DNA of 64,000 bases from Lewinellaceae bacterium (GCA_016713985.1 JADJOD010000001.1:346501-410500); one strand, 5' to 3'. Positions 47,013 to 56,121 are shown, numbered from the stretch's first letter. The notes: generated by a model from the letters alone, not told the origin. Numbers and translations: made by a program.

Positions 47013-47681
47013 TTATTGCCCGAACACGAACTGTACGATATTGGCGCCCATCTGGAGCGCTTTGGTGCGCGCGTCCTGCGGGTCGTTGTGCACATCGTCC
47101 CAGCCGTCGCCGAGGTCCGTTTCGAAATTATAAAAACATACCAGCCGGCCCTGGTAGATCAGGCCGAAACCCTGCGCGGCTTTGCCGTCGTGTTCGTGGA
47201 CTTTCGGCACGCCGTTTTTAAAATCGTATTTCTGATGGTAAATGGGGTGGCTGAACGGCAGTTCCACAAAATCGAGTTCGGGAAACACTTTTTTCATGGC
47301 CGGTCGTACAAACGGGTCGAGGCCATAGTCGTCATTGAGGATCAGGAAGCCGCCGCCTTCGAGGTAGGAGCGCATGTTGTGCGCTTCGAGGTCGCTGAAC
47401 AACATATTGCCGTGCCCGGTGGCGTACACGATGGCGTAATTAAAAATTTCGGCGCTGCCCGACTCCACCGTGGCGTAGTCGAGGTCGAAATTGGTTTTCA
47501 GGTTCTCGTTGCAAAAGCGGGCGAGGTTTTTCAACGAGTTGACGTCGTTGTACCAGTCGCCGCCGCCTGCGTATTTGAGCAGGGCGAGTTTCAGGGTAGG
47601 TGGAGCGGAGCTCATTTCGCCGCTTTTCGGGACGAAAGCCGTGCCTGCCAGGAACAAGATGGAAAGAAACAGAAAACGCAT
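47013..47681 (-). CDS. DUF4159 domain protein, secreted
   Basis: The 222 aa protein has a signal peptide (RFLFLSILFLAGTAFV) and one DUF4159 domain: LALLKYAGGGDWYNDVNSL at the start, YAIVYATGHGNMLFSD in the middle and the EGGGFLILNDDYGLDPFVRP segment, ending with a WDDVHND loop. The fold resembles class I glutamine-amidotransferase-like domains; its role is unknown. It is often linked to MoxR/BatA genes in other Bacteroidota, but no such gene is next to it here. Confidence 0.85.
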   Translation of the reverse strand: MRFLFLSILFLAGTAFVPKSGEMSSAPPTLKLALLKYAGGGDWYNDVNSLKNLARFCNENLKTNFDLDYATVESGSAEIFNYAIVYATGHGNMLFSDLEAHNMRSYLEGGGFLILNDDYGLDPFVRPAMKKVFPELDFVELPFSHPIYHQKYDFKNGVPKVHEHDGKAAQGFGLIYQGRLVCFYNFETDLGDGWDDVHNDPQDARTKALQMGANIVQFVFGQ

Positions 47682-47751
47682 GTCTTAAAAATAAAGGCTT
47701 ATAAATCAACAATTTATGTGACAGAAGGCAAATAACGCCCAAAAGCCGGGA

Positions 47752-49447
47752 CTAAAACTTCGAATCGTCCACCCCGTCCAGATAACGCCGGATCTCACCC
47801 ACCACACTTTCCACGCAACCGTCTTCAAAGGGAGAGCGGAGGTTGGCCAATTGCACCAGTTCGAGAAATGATTTGCTGCCGCCGGCTTTACACAGGCGTA
47901 CATAGTCGCTCCAGGCGCGGGTGTGGCTTTTCCGGTCTTTTGTCCAGAACTGGAAAGCGCAGATTTGTGCCAGCGTATAGTCGATATAATAAAACGGCGA
48001 ATTAAAGATATGACTTTGTTTTTGCCAGAAGCGGCCGGCTTCGAGATAAGCGTTGCCGTCGTAGTCGCGGTGCGGCAGGTAGATTTTTTCCAGTGAACGC
48101 CAGGCTGCGTTGCGTTCAGCGGGCGTCATGTCGGGGTTTTCGTAGATAATATGTTGAAATTCATCAACCGCCACGCCGTAGGGCAGGAACTGAATGGAGC
48201 CTCCGAGGTGCATGTAGCGGTATTTTTCGGTATCCGGACCAAAAAACAATTCCATCCAGGGCCAGGTAAAAAACTCCATGCTCATGGAATGAATTTCGGC
48301 GGCATCGCTGGTCGGCCAGTGGTACTCGTCGAACGGAAACCGGCTGCTGTTCCACACCTGGAAAGCATGGCCGGCTTCGTGGGTGAGTACGTCGATATCG
48401 CCGCTGGTGCCGTGGAAGTTGGAAAAAATAAAGGGCGCGTCAAATTTGCTGATGTAGGTACAATAGCCGCCGGGGGCTTTTCCCGTCGCGGTTCACCAGG
48501 TCCATCAGTTTGGCTTCCTGCATATGCCGGAAAAACCGGTCGGTATCCTCACTCAGTTCGCGGTACATCAGGGCTGCTTTGCCCACAATTTCATCCGGCG
48601 TTCCAAGGGGTTTGGGGTTTCCGGTAGGGAATTTGTATTCCTCGTCGTAGTATTTTAACTTATTGATTCCCAGCCGTTTTTGCTGTCTTTCATACAATTC
48701 GGAAGCCACCGGCACCAGGATATCGCGCACCTGGCGCCGGAAATTGGCTACCATCGCCGGGCTGTAATCGGACCGGCGCATTCGGGCATAGCCGACTTCC
48801 ACAAAATTTTTGTATCCGAGTTCGCGGGCGATGCGGTGCCGCACTTTTACCATTTTGTCAAAAATGCTTTCTATCGCTTCGGTATGGCCGGAGAAAAAAT
48901 TCCATTTCGCTTCGGTGGACCGGCGCCGGACGTGGCGGTCGTCGGAGAGTTCGAGCGGATGAATGCTGCTCAGGTTGTAGGAAATGCCGTCGAATTCCAC
49001 CCTGGCCTGGGCTTTTAGTTTGGTGTATTCCGTGCTGAGTGAGTTTTCCTGGTGCAAGTCTTCCAGAATGGAGGGCTTGAAGGTTTTGAGCGAAAGTTCG
49101 GCCAGCGTAAAGAGTTGTCTGCCAAACTTTTGTTCGAGTGCATCCCGAAAAGGAGAGGAAAGCAAGGCCTGGAAAAACCGGTTGTTCAACGCCTCGAAAG
49201 TTGGCAGTTGTTCGTCGAAATACTCGTTTTCCTTTTCGTAAAACGGATCGGACGTATTGGACGTGTGCCGGACGTAGCACAGGTTGTACATCGCCCAGAA
49301 TTCTTCACGTACCCGGTTCAGGCTGTTGAGGCTGCGGCTTTGGGCGGCGGGTGTTTGGGCAGATTGAAAACGCACTAATTGCTTTTCAAAATTTTGGGAC
49401 AACTCCGCCATGTCGGGGCGGTTGTAGGGAAAGGATTCAAAAGTCAT
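47752..49447 (-). CDS. M3 family oligoendopeptidase (frameshifted)
   Basis: About 564 aa when one base is removed from the T4 run at 48478-48481 (A4 on the coding strand); the text then continues NRDGKAPGGYCTY. The zinc-binding HEAGH lies in the joined part (near 48380), followed by SSRFPFDEYHWPTSDAAEIH and the final catalytic-domain helices ending in SPFYYIDYTLAQICA. M3 oligoendopeptidases hydrolyse short peptides in the cytoplasm. Both sides of the break are conserved, so the gene is probably intact. A TAATTTTG promoter lies at 49479-49486. Confidence 0.88.
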
Positions 49448-49478
49448 CGTTACGCGTTCCGGATCATTAAAAGAAATG

Positions 49479-49486
49479 CAAAATTA
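49479..49486 (-). promoter_or_regulatory. -7 promoter element, TAATTTTG (M3 peptidase)
   Basis: Exact TAnnTTTG match 31 bases upstream of the ATG at 49447. Confidence 0.5.
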
Positions 49487-49596
49487 GGGCTTCTGGCGCA
49501 AGTTCGGCGATGTATTCCCGGATTCTGTAAAAGAAACCGCATATTGGCAATGTGGTTGCGTTTCACCTGTTATTTTCGCCCTCAAAAACGGAAAAA

Positions 49597-50322
49597 ATGA
49601 TACGTCTTGTATTCGCTGTTTTGCTTCTGCCGGCATTTTTCGGACGAATAACCGCCCAATCGACGGCATATATCTTTAATGCAGGCCCCAGTGTCGGTTT
49701 CCAGAAATGGGACAATGGCGGCGACCGCCAGTTGTTATTTAAATATCACGCCAGTATCGCCGTCGAATCCGTGGACAACGAAGATGACCGGAACTCGCTT
49801 TTTGCCCAGTTCGGCTATCACATAAAAGGAAGTGCCAATCGCTACCGGTTTTTGTTTCAGGGCGGCGGGATCGATGCTTTTACCGAGGAATTTCGCTACA
49901 ACAACCTTTCTCTGCTGCTGGGCGCCAAGCAAAAATTCCCGCTCGGCGCCACCGGCCGGACGCGTTATTTTTATTTCGGCGGTATTCGCGGCGACTATAC
50001 CCTGAGTACAAATATCGACGAGCTGGCCGCTCAAAATGTTTACGCGGCGGCCTATTACCCCCAGGTCGGCGCTATGAGCCGATGGATGGTCGGTGTTTCG
50101 GTAGGCGGCGGTTTGCAGTTCGAATTCAGTGAACTGGTCGGCGCGCAGGTCTGCCTGTCCATCAATCCGGACATCACCAGCCAGATCAACCAGCCGCCCG
50201 GAGTGGTCACCGATCCTTTTAACCCCGGGCAAAACATTACCATCGGCGCCAAACGTGTTCGCAACACCACCGTGGAACTTTCCCTCGGCTTGCGGCTGCT
50301 GAAAAAGGGGGGGAGTGTTTAA
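49597..50322 (+). CDS. Outer-membrane beta-barrel protein, hypothetical
   Basis: The 241 aa protein has a signal peptide (RLVFAVLLLPAFFGRITAQ) and then alternating amphipathic strands with glycine-rich turns (GPSVGFQKWDNGG, KYHASIAVES, LFAQFGYHIKG, SLGLRLLKKGG), typical of small eight- to ten-stranded porin-like barrels. I recognise no subfamily. The start was chosen at the signal peptide; a near-consensus TATTTTCG element lies at 49571-49578. The stop codon lies inside a word-repeat hairpin. Confidence 0.7.
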   Translation: MIRLVFAVLLLPAFFGRITAQSTAYIFNAGPSVGFQKWDNGGDRQLLFKYHASIAVESVDNEDDRNSLFAQFGYHIKGSANRYRFLFQGGGIDAFTEEFRYNNLSLLLGAKQKFPLGATGRTRYFYFGGIRGDYTLSTNIDELAAQNVYAAAYYPQVGAMSRWMVGVSVGGGLQFEFSELVGAQVCLSINPDITSQINQPPGVVTDPFNPGQNITIGAKRVRNTTVELSLGLRLLKKGGSV

Positions 50323-50450
50323 AGGTTTAAGGGTTTAAGGGTTTAAGGGTTTAAGGGTTTCAAGGTTTCAGGGTTGTGGTAGCGCGGAACCCTGAAGCCA
50401 CTTAAATACTAAAACACTCAAAAACTTAAACACTCAAAAACTCAAACCCC
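50317..50450. repeat. GGGTTTAAG/CCCTGAAG word repeat between convergent genes
   Basis: Left part (50317-50375): six or more copies of GGGTTTAA/GGGTTTCA. Right part (50388-50450): AACCCTGAAG, CACTTAAAT and several ACTCAAAA/ACTTAAAC words. The two parts can pair in several registers around a GC-rich loop. It covers the stop codon of the barrel gene and reaches the stop of the convergent gene. Confidence 0.7.
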
Positions 50451-50786
50451 TTTTTCAAGTTCATCCCAGTATTCCACGGCGCGGCGGGTGTGGGGAATAC
50501 AGATGGAGCCGCCAACCATGTTGGCTACGGCAAAAATTTCGTAGATCTGGTCGGTTGTAACCGCGAGTTCGTGGCATTTGCCGAGGTGATATTTGATACA
50601 GTCGTCGCAGCGGAGCACCATAGAGGCTACCAGCCCCAGCATTTCTTTGGTGCGAACGTCGAGGGCGCCTTCCTGGTAGGTTTGGTTGTCGAGACTCCAG
50701 AAACGTTTGATCACTTTGTTGTCCTGGGATAAAATACGCTCGTTCATGCGGGCGCGGTAATCGTTGAATTCCTGTACGAGTGACAT
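50442..50786 (-). CDS. Carboxymuconolactone decarboxylase family protein
   Basis: The 114 aa all-helical protein has the AhpD/CMD core with the redox pair in LRCDDCIKYHL (about residues 59-69), followed by the His-containing helix. The N-terminal half (ARMNERILSQDNKVIKRFWS) resembles DUF3387-free short CMD proteins. The CxxC-H arrangement suggests peroxidase-type or thiol redox activity rather than decarboxylation. Divergent from dtd. Confidence 0.85.
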   Translation of the reverse strand: MSLVQEFNDYRARMNERILSQDNKVIKRFWSLDNQTYQEGALDVRTKEMLGLVASMVLRCDDCIKYHLGKCHELAVTTDQIYEIFAVANMVGGSICIPHTRRAVEYWDELEKGV

Positions 50787-50888
50787 TGCCTGGGAAAATT
50801 GAATGGATGAATATGTTTTTGCAGGGCGAAAATCCCTTTTTTAACCGAATTTTCTCACACCGCTCACCTTCTCTCACACTGCTCACCC

Positions 50889-51341
50889 ATGCGCGCCGTC
50901 ATTCAACGTGTTTCAGAAGCCTCCGTCACCATTGACGGGCAGGAAAAATCCCGGATCGGCCGGGGATTGCTCATCCTGCTGGGTATCGAACAGGAAGATA
51001 ACACGGAAGATATCGGGTGGTTGTGCAAAAAAATTGCGGCCCTGCGTATTTTCCCGGACGAAGCGGGGCTGATGAACCGCTCGGTGCAGGAAATCGGCGG
51101 GTCTCTGCTGGTGGTGAGCCAGTTTACGCTTTATGCAAGTACAAAAAAGGGGAATCGCCCCTCGTTCATACGTGCAGCGCGGCCTGAAACGGCGATTCCG
51201 CTGTATGAACAATTTGTGGAAGTGATGGGGGCGGAATCCGGGTGCCCGGTCCGTACCGGCGAGTTCGGCGCCGACATGAAAGTATACCTGCTGAACGATG
51301 GCCCGGTAACAATCCTGATCGATACAAAAACCCGGGAGTGA
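50889..51341 (+). CDS. dtd: D-aminoacyl-tRNA deacylase
   Basis: The 150 aa protein matches DTD throughout: start MRAVIQRVSEASVTIDG, the catalytic SQFTLYAST (about residue 77), the RPSFIRAARPE loop and the conserved NDGPVTILID at the C-terminus (Gly-Pro motif that rejects L-aminoacyl-tRNA). It hydrolyses D-aminoacyl-tRNAs such as D-Tyr-tRNA. The leader carries two CTCACAC-GCTCACC words (50864-50888), also seen near 28470. Confidence 0.95.
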   Translation: MRAVIQRVSEASVTIDGQEKSRIGRGLLILLGIEQEDNTEDIGWLCKKIAALRIFPDEAGLMNRSVQEIGGSLLVVSQFTLYASTKKGNRPSFIRAARPETAIPLYEQFVEVMGAESGCPVRTGEFGADMKVYLLNDGPVTILIDTKTRE

Positions 51342-51368
51342 CGCGGATTATTTTGCCGTGCGGGTTAA

Positions 51369-51468
51369 CAGGATTAGATAGACAGGATGAACAGGATTTG
51401 CAGGATCGTAGAAAAATCGGCTTCGCCGATAAAAACCTGCAAAACCCGTTTATCCTGTTTAGATAAAA
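51369..51468. repeat. AACAGGAT word hairpin after dtd
   Basis: The left arm has AACAGGATTAGATAGACAGG and GAACAGGATTTGCAGG; the right arm has CCTGCAAAACCCGTTTATCC and TGTTTAGATAAAAACACCTG. An inner ATCGGC-TTC-GCCGAT hairpin lies between. CAGGAT-type words like these occur in intergenic DNA of other Bacteroidota, as I recall. Begins 28 bases past the dtd stop. Confidence 0.65.
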
Positions 51469-51487
51469 ACACCTGTCCGGCACTCAA

Positions 51488-51521
51488 ACAAAAAAAGCCG
51501 ACAGACTTTCGTCTGCCGGCT
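51488..51521 (-). terminator. Orphan minus-strand terminator
   Basis: On the minus strand AGCCGGCAGAC, a GAAA loop and GTCTGTCGGCT form an 11-bp stem followed by seven T. In the plus direction the stem has an A-C mismatch and no U-tract. No minus-strand gene lies within 800 bases to the right, so it implies an unannotated transcript. Confidence 0.7.
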
Positions 51522-51721
51522 AACCCCAAAAAACCAAATGAAAACAATCTTCCTAGTAAATATTTTGTTGCATTCGAAATATTATTTTGAACGCGTCTTT
51601 CAGTTCGTGGTATGATCTTTATACGGGAACGGGCAAAAAAGGTCACGTTCCGAATAAAATTTTTTGAAATTTTTTTTCGCCCTCGTTGGACAAATAAAAT
51701 ACGCGATACGAGGGCTATCAA
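51522..51721. other. Non-coding interval, possible source of a minus-strand RNA
   Basis: AT-rich, with an 8-bp stem GCCCTCGT/ACGAGGGC (51679-51686, 51708-51715). A plus-strand 25-codon frame (ATG 51539) is present but not convincing. No coding gene is supported. Confidence 0.4.
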
Positions 51722-51729
51722 TATCTTTG
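51722..51729 (+). promoter_or_regulatory. -7 promoter element, TATCTTTG
   Basis: Exact TAnnTTTG match giving a leader of about 28 bases before the membrane protein starting at 51764. Confidence 0.5.
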
Positions 51730-51763
51730 TTGGTCACACAACTTTTTTTAACCGTTTCTGTCT

Positions 51764-52219
51764 ATGCATGCCATACTTGTTGCTCTACACTCCTATAACC
51801 GTTACCTGCTGCTGGCCGCGCTGGTATTCGTTTTGTACCGTTCCTACAGTGGCTGGCTTGGCAACAAGCCTTTTGAAAAAGCCGACAACACGGCTTCGGT
51901 AGCTTTGCTGGGCCTCACACACCTCCAGGCATTGCTGGGTTTGATCATGTACTTTTTCACCAGCCCGTACACCACCACCGGGCTCCCGATGTCGGATTCC
52001 TGGGCCAGGTATTTCAAAGCCGAGCACATTGCCGCCATGCTGATCGCCGTTATTTTGATACAAGCCGGCCGGTCGGTATCCAAAGCAGCGGCCACACCCG
52101 AACGCAAACACAAGATGCTGGCCATTTACACGTCCATCGCCCTGGTGATTGTTGCCGGCACGCTGGCTATGAAAGGTCTCTTGTTCGGCAATTTGGCTGC
52201 GGCTGTGGCCGGACAATGA
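51764..52219 (+). CDS. Small four-helix membrane protein (cytochrome-b-like family of unknown function)
   Basis: The 151 aa protein has four hydrophobic helices (about residues 5-25, 46-66, 85-103, 122-142). Conserved-looking features are LHSYNRYLLL in helix 1, LTHLQALLGLIMYF in helix 2, RYFKAEHIAAML in helix 3 and the KHKM before helix 4. His residues in three of the helices could ligate haem, and similar Bacteroidota proteins are often labelled cytochrome B on that basis, without biochemical proof as far as I know. Single gene with promoter and terminator. Confidence 0.65.
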   Translation: MHAILVALHSYNRYLLLAALVFVLYRSYSGWLGNKPFEKADNTASVALLGLTHLQALLGLIMYFFTSPYTTTGLPMSDSWARYFKAEHIAAMLIAVILIQAGRSVSKAAATPERKHKMLAIYTSIALVIVAGTLAMKGLLFGNLAAAVAGQ

Positions 52220-52241
52220 ACTTTTTCCCATATTTGTGCCG

Positions 52242-52290
52242 TTAAAAAAACCTCCGGAGCCATTCGTGCCTCCGGAGGTTTCCTTTTCCA
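52242..52290 (+). terminator. Rho-independent terminator
   Basis: AACCTCCGGAG (52249-52259) pairs perfectly with CTCCGGAGGTT (52270-52280) around a 10-base loop; TTTCCTTTT follows. It ends the membrane-protein transcript just before hisS. Confidence 0.88.
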
Positions 52291-52305
52291 AAACACATTT
52301 TGACC

Positions 52306-53649
52306 ATGCAAAAACCCTCCATTCCCGAAGGCACACGCGATTTTGGACCCGAACAGGTGCAAAAACGCACCTATATATTTGATACCGTGCGCGCCGTATT
52401 TGTAAAATTCGGCTTCCAGCCGCTGGAAACGCCGGCTATGGAAAACCTGAGCACATTGACCGGCAAATACGGCGAAGAGGGCGACAAACTGCTTTTTAAA
52501 ATACTCAACAACGGCGATTACCTCAAGGACGTCAATCCGGAGGTTTTGGCCAACCGGGATTCGGCGCGACTCGTGTCCGGCATCGCCAAACGAGGACTGC
52601 GCTACGACCTCACGGTACCCTTCGCGCGTTACGTAGTAATGAACCGCGGAACCCTGAGTTTTCCGTTCAAACGTTATCAAATTCAACCCGTCTGGCGCGC
52701 CGACCGGCCGCAGCGGGGCCGTTACCGCGAATTTTACCAGTGCGACGCCGACGTCATCGGCTCCGAAAGCCTGCTGTATGAAGCGGAATTGACGCAGATC
52801 TACGACGAGGCATTCGCCCGGCTGGGCATGCCGGAGGTTATCAAGATCAACAATCGGAAGATCCTGTTAGTCATCGCCGAAGCAGGAGGTATTCCCGACC
52901 GGTTTATGGATATGACGGTGGCGATCGACAAATTAGACAAGATCGGTATCGAAGGTGTGCGCAAGGAACTGACCGAGCGCGGTATCGCTCCGGAAGCCAT
53001 CGCTACCCTTGAAAAAATACTGGCTGCGCAAAACATTGACGCGCTCCGGCCCATTTTCGCGGACAGCGAAACCGGACAAACCGGCCTCGACGAACTCGCG
53101 CGTGTATTCCGGCTCCTGGAAAAAACGGCGCTGCAAAACGAAGTCCGCTTCGACATCACCCTCGCGCGCGGCCTCAGTTAATACACCGGCTGCATTTTTG
53201 AAGTGGCTGCAAAAAATTACCAGATGGGCAGCATTGGCGGCGGCGGCCGTTATGCCGACCTGACGGGGGTATTCGGCGTGCCCGGGCTCTCCGGAGTGGG
53301 CATTTCGTTCGGCGCCGACCGCATTTACGACGTCATGGAAGGGCTGGGGCTTTTCCCCGAAACCCTCACCGAAAGTGTAAAAATCATGATCGCATCGTTC
53401 GACGAGCCCAGCTTTGAATACGCCTTCCAATGCGCGTCCCAACTGCGCAAGGCAGGTGTGGCCACGGAATTATATCCCGAGCCGGGCAAATTGAAAAAAC
53501 AATTCGAATACGCGGCCAAACGCAACGTGCCTTACGTGGCCATCGCCGGCGAAAACGAACTGTCGGGCGGAACGCTGATGGTAAAAAACCAAAAAACAGG
53601 GGAACAGGTAGCCCTGACGGTGGAGCAGATCGTGGGTCGTTTAGCCTGA
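52306..53649 (+). CDS. hisS: Histidyl-tRNA synthetase with an in-frame TAA
   Basis: The 447-codon frame encodes HisRS, which charges tRNA-His. Motif 1 region KPSIPEGTRDFGPEQ, motif 2 FRAD-like WRADRPQRGRYREFYQCD (about residue 125), the histidine-A motif and motif 3 GVGISFGADRIYD (about 340) are all present, as is the C-terminal anticodon-binding domain. At codon 292 (53179-53181) the conserved ARGLxYYTG reads ARGLS-TAA-YTG: TAA replaces a tyrosine codon (TAC or TAT). Frame is kept on both sides. Since the gene is essential, a consensus error or very recent mutation is likelier than loss. ATG at 52306 preferred over TTG at 52300. Confidence 0.93.
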
Positions 53650-53672
53650 TGCGCACGAATCGGCTACCCGCC

Positions 53673-54177
53673 CTACCGGAGTTTTCCCAATGCCGAATCA
53701 CCCATCGTACGCAACAGGGAAGGATTTGCAATACCGGTATGTCGCTCCAGCACCACACCTTGCGGATTGAGAAACAACACGGTAGGCAGGGTTTTGACTT
53801 CATAAACGGCGGCGATTGAGTTGCCCGCCGGAGAGTCGAAATCGGTTCGGAAATTCAGGAAATTTTTGTTCAGGTAACGGTACGTATCCGTTTGGGTAAA
53901 CACATCTTCTTCCATGACCTTGCAGGGTGCACACCAGGAAGCGTAGAGTTCCACGAACACGACCTTTTTTTCCCGCTGTGCCTGCTCAAGCACGGGCATC
54001 AGGCGTTCGCTGTCGAGCCAGACGATGCCGGCGGCGCCGGAACCTGCTTCGGCGGGTAAAGGAGCGGGTTTTGTTTTTGCGGGCGGCGGACTGGCAGAGG
54101 TTTTGCGCGGCGGCGCTTTTTGGGCGGTCTGACAAGCCAGAAATATGGTCAGGCAAAGCAGTAAAAAGACGAATCAT
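53673..54177 (-). CDS. Thioredoxin-like lipoprotein (frameshifted)
   Basis: About 167 aa if one base is removed from the A5 run at 54163-54167 (T5 on the coding strand). The start then reads MIRLLLLCLTIFLACQTAQK, a lipoprotein signal with lipobox FLAC. A proline/alanine-rich linker leads into a thioredoxin fold with the active site ELYASWCAPCKVMEEDV and the cis-proline KTLPTVLFL. It would work as a membrane-tethered disulfide reductase or isomerase in the periplasm. As written the signal peptide is out of frame, so a consensus error is assumed. Confidence 0.75.
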
Positions 54178-54222
54178 AGTTGGCGAAGGCTGCGGGAAGT
54201 ATGGAAATACAATAAAGCAAGC

Positions 54223-54969
54223 CTATGAACGCATCCTGCGCAGGTTTCGGTATTTCCAAAAAGTCTCCAAAGCGGCAATTTTACAAATTGTCCAGCCGGC
54301 ACGGCCGTCGAAAAAGCCCCGTTTTAAAAGGTAGTTGCGGATGAACTTTACCGCCGGGCTCGCGATGATCTGCAGCCAGGTGGCCCGTTTGCCTTGTGTA
54401 TACATAGCGCGGGCGGCGATATCGGCGTACTTCCTGGCCCGCTCAATATGTTCATTTACAGTATAATAACTATAATGCAGCAGATCGCCGTCGAGATGAG
54501 CCACCCGGCTGCCCGCCTGCATATCCACCCGGTCGTGCGGGTTGGTGCCGCCCCATTGTCCTTTTCGGCGGTCGAACAAACGAAGTTTCCGGTCGGGATA
54601 CCACCCGCTGTGGCGGATCCATTGCCCGCAATAATTGGTGAGCCGATTCATCGTATAACCCTCGTACTGCCCGTCCTTTTTTACGGCGAGGATGGATGCC
54701 CGCAGCGGTTCGCCGAGGGCTTCGTCCGCGTCGAGTGACAGTACGTGGGGGTAGTGCGCCTGCGCGAGCGCCCAGTTTTTTTGTTCGATATACCCTTCGA
54801 AGTTGTGTTGAATAAACCGGGCGCCCCGGGCGCGACAGATATTTTCCGTATCATCCGTTGAAAATGAGTCAACTACAACGATTTCGTCGGCAATTCCTGC
54901 GAGCGAGTCGAGGCATCGGCCGATGTTTCGTGCTTCGTTAAAAGTGATGATGACGGCGGAAACTTTCAT
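54223..54969 (-). CDS. Family 2 glycosyltransferase (WaaE/KdtX-like)
   Basis: The 248 aa protein shows the GT2 fold: VSAVIITFNEARNIGRCL at the N-terminus, EIVVVDSFSTDDT, the DxD-type LSLDADEALGEPL (about residue 79) and a later GGTNPHDRV with basic residues. The build matches the LPS core glycosyltransferases of the WaaE/KdtX group, so a role in cell-envelope polysaccharide is likely. The C-terminal part (AVKFIRNYLLKRGFFDGRAG) is typical too. The start codon lies in the arm of a 30-bp hairpin. Confidence 0.85.
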   Translation of the reverse strand: MKVSAVIITFNEARNIGRCLDSLAGIADEIVVVDSFSTDDTENICRARGARFIQHNFEGYIEQKNWALAQAHYPHVLSLDADEALGEPLRASILAVKKDGQYEGYTMNRLTNYCGQWIRHSGWYPDRKLRLFDRRKGQWGGTNPHDRVDMQAGSRVAHLDGDLLHYSYYTVNEHIERARKYADIAARAMYTQGKRATWLQIIASPAVKFIRNYLLKRGFFDGRAGWTICKIAALETFWKYRNLRRMRS

Positions 54970-55029
54970 TGCTTCATTGCTGGTATTGCTTCATTGCCGG
55001 CAGTGAAGCAATACCAGCAATGAAGCAAT
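54968..55029 (-). repeat. Near-perfect 30-bp palindrome containing a start codon
   Basis: Arms 54968-54997 and 55000-55029 pair at 29 of 30 positions with a 2-base loop. Each arm is two copies of ATTGCTTCATTGC joined by TGGT. The left arm overlaps the glycosyltransferase ATG (54967-54969), and the right arm ends 9 bases after the SPFH gene stop. Confidence 0.88.
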
Positions 55030-55037
55030 GAAACCAT

Positions 55038-55937
55038 TTACTGCCCCAGCAAAACCGGCGCACTTTTTCCGTTCATAAAGATCACCTTGGCATTGGGCGA
55101 CGTAGCGATTTCCCGTTGCGCCTTGATTTGTTCGTACTGAATGAGTTTGTCGGTCAGCGTGGAGGTCAGGATGCGCTGGTAATCCGAAATACCCTGGGCT
55201 TCCACCCGTTTGCGATCGGCTTCCTGGCGTTCTTTTTCGAGTACAAATTTCATTTTTTGCGATTCCTGTTCCGCGTTGATCTTCGACTCGATGGTTTGTT
55301 TGACCGATTCGGGCAGTTGAATGTTGCGGATCAGCAGGTTCTCCAGCACGATGCCCCGGTTGGCAAATTCTTTTTCGATACTTTGAAAAATTTTCTGCTG
55401 AAACTCGTCGCGTTTGCTGGAATACAACGCAACAGCGTCGTAAAACACGGCGTTGTCGCGGATTTTTGTCCGGGAAACGGGGCGAACAATTACATCCTTG
55501 ATGTCTTTACCGATGGTGCTGAGGATATCGGGCGCTTTGTCCGGCACAATATGGAACAGCACGGACAAATCGATCACCACTTCCAAACCGTCGGCGGTAA
55601 GCACCCGGATGGCGTCGTCGCCCTGTTGGTCGCCTTCATCGTGTACGGCGGACATGGTGTAGTTTTGTGTTTTTACGTCAAATTCCACAACATTGACCAG
55701 CGGATTGACGACGTTCAGGCCGCTGCTCAAAACGCCGGGTTGCACTTTTCCAAAAAGTGTCTGGACACCCACTTCGCCGGGTTGTATTTGTACAAAACAA
55801 GCGGTGGAAAGGCCGAGCAAGATCAATCCGATACCGGCAAACCGGCCGGTTTTTCCAACATTGGCTAAATTGGGATTGGCTTTGGCAATCGCTGCGGTCA
55901 CTCCAAAAACGAAGAGACCAAGTAATACGAGGAACAT
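55038..55937 (-). CDS. SPFH/prohibitin family membrane protein
   Basis: The 299 aa protein has two N-terminal hydrophobic stretches (FLVLLGLFVFGVTAAIA and FAGIGLILLGLSTACFVQ), then an SPFH/band-7 domain (PGEVGVQTLFGKVQPGVL through KDVIVRPVSRTKIRD, residues about 60-200) and a C-terminal coiled coil (QTIESKINAEQESQKMKFV, KERQEADRKRVEAQG). Such prohibitin-like proteins form large membrane rings that regulate proteases such as FtsH. Start 55937 chosen; the upstream extension lacks protein-like character. Confidence 0.9.
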   Translation of the reverse strand: MFLVLLGLFVFGVTAAIAKANPNLANVGKTGRFAGIGLILLGLSTACFVQIQPGEVGVQTLFGKVQPGVLSSGLNVVNPLVNVVEFDVKTQNYTMSAVHDEGDQQGDDAIRVLTADGLEVVIDLSVLFHIVPDKAPDILSTIGKDIKDVIVRPVSRTKIRDNAVFYDAVALYSSKRDEFQQKIFQSIEKEFANRGIVLENLLIRNIQLPESVKQTIESKINAEQESQKMKFVLEKERQEADRKRVEAQGISDYQRILTSTLTDKLIQYEQIKAQREIATSPNAKVIFMNGKSAPVLLGQ

Positions 55938-56079
55938 AATTTTTTGATTTGGTGTGAACGGATTCCTGCAAGGATCACATTCCCTGACAAGACAGGCCAA
56001 ATGTGTGGCGCAGAACCCCTGCAATGCTCGCTATTTTCGAGGAGAATCCGGCGAAAGTCGTCCAATAACACAATAATAA

Positions 56080-56121
56080 CGAAAATCGTCCGGGCGAAAG
56101 GAGTCGTCCGGACGATGAGAG
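56080..56121 (-). terminator. Hairpin downstream of pheS
   Basis: ATCGTCCGG (56085-56093) and CCGGACGAT (56108-56116) form a perfect 9-bp stem with a T-rich tail on the minus strand. GTCGTCC words recur at 56057 and 56103. The gap 55938-56189 has nothing else. Confidence 0.6.

Noticed and set aside
51539..51616. 25-codon plus-strand peptide after the orphan terminator
   Set aside because: Starts MKTIF but has no promoter element, no recognisable motif and lies in AT-rich DNA where such frames arise by chance.
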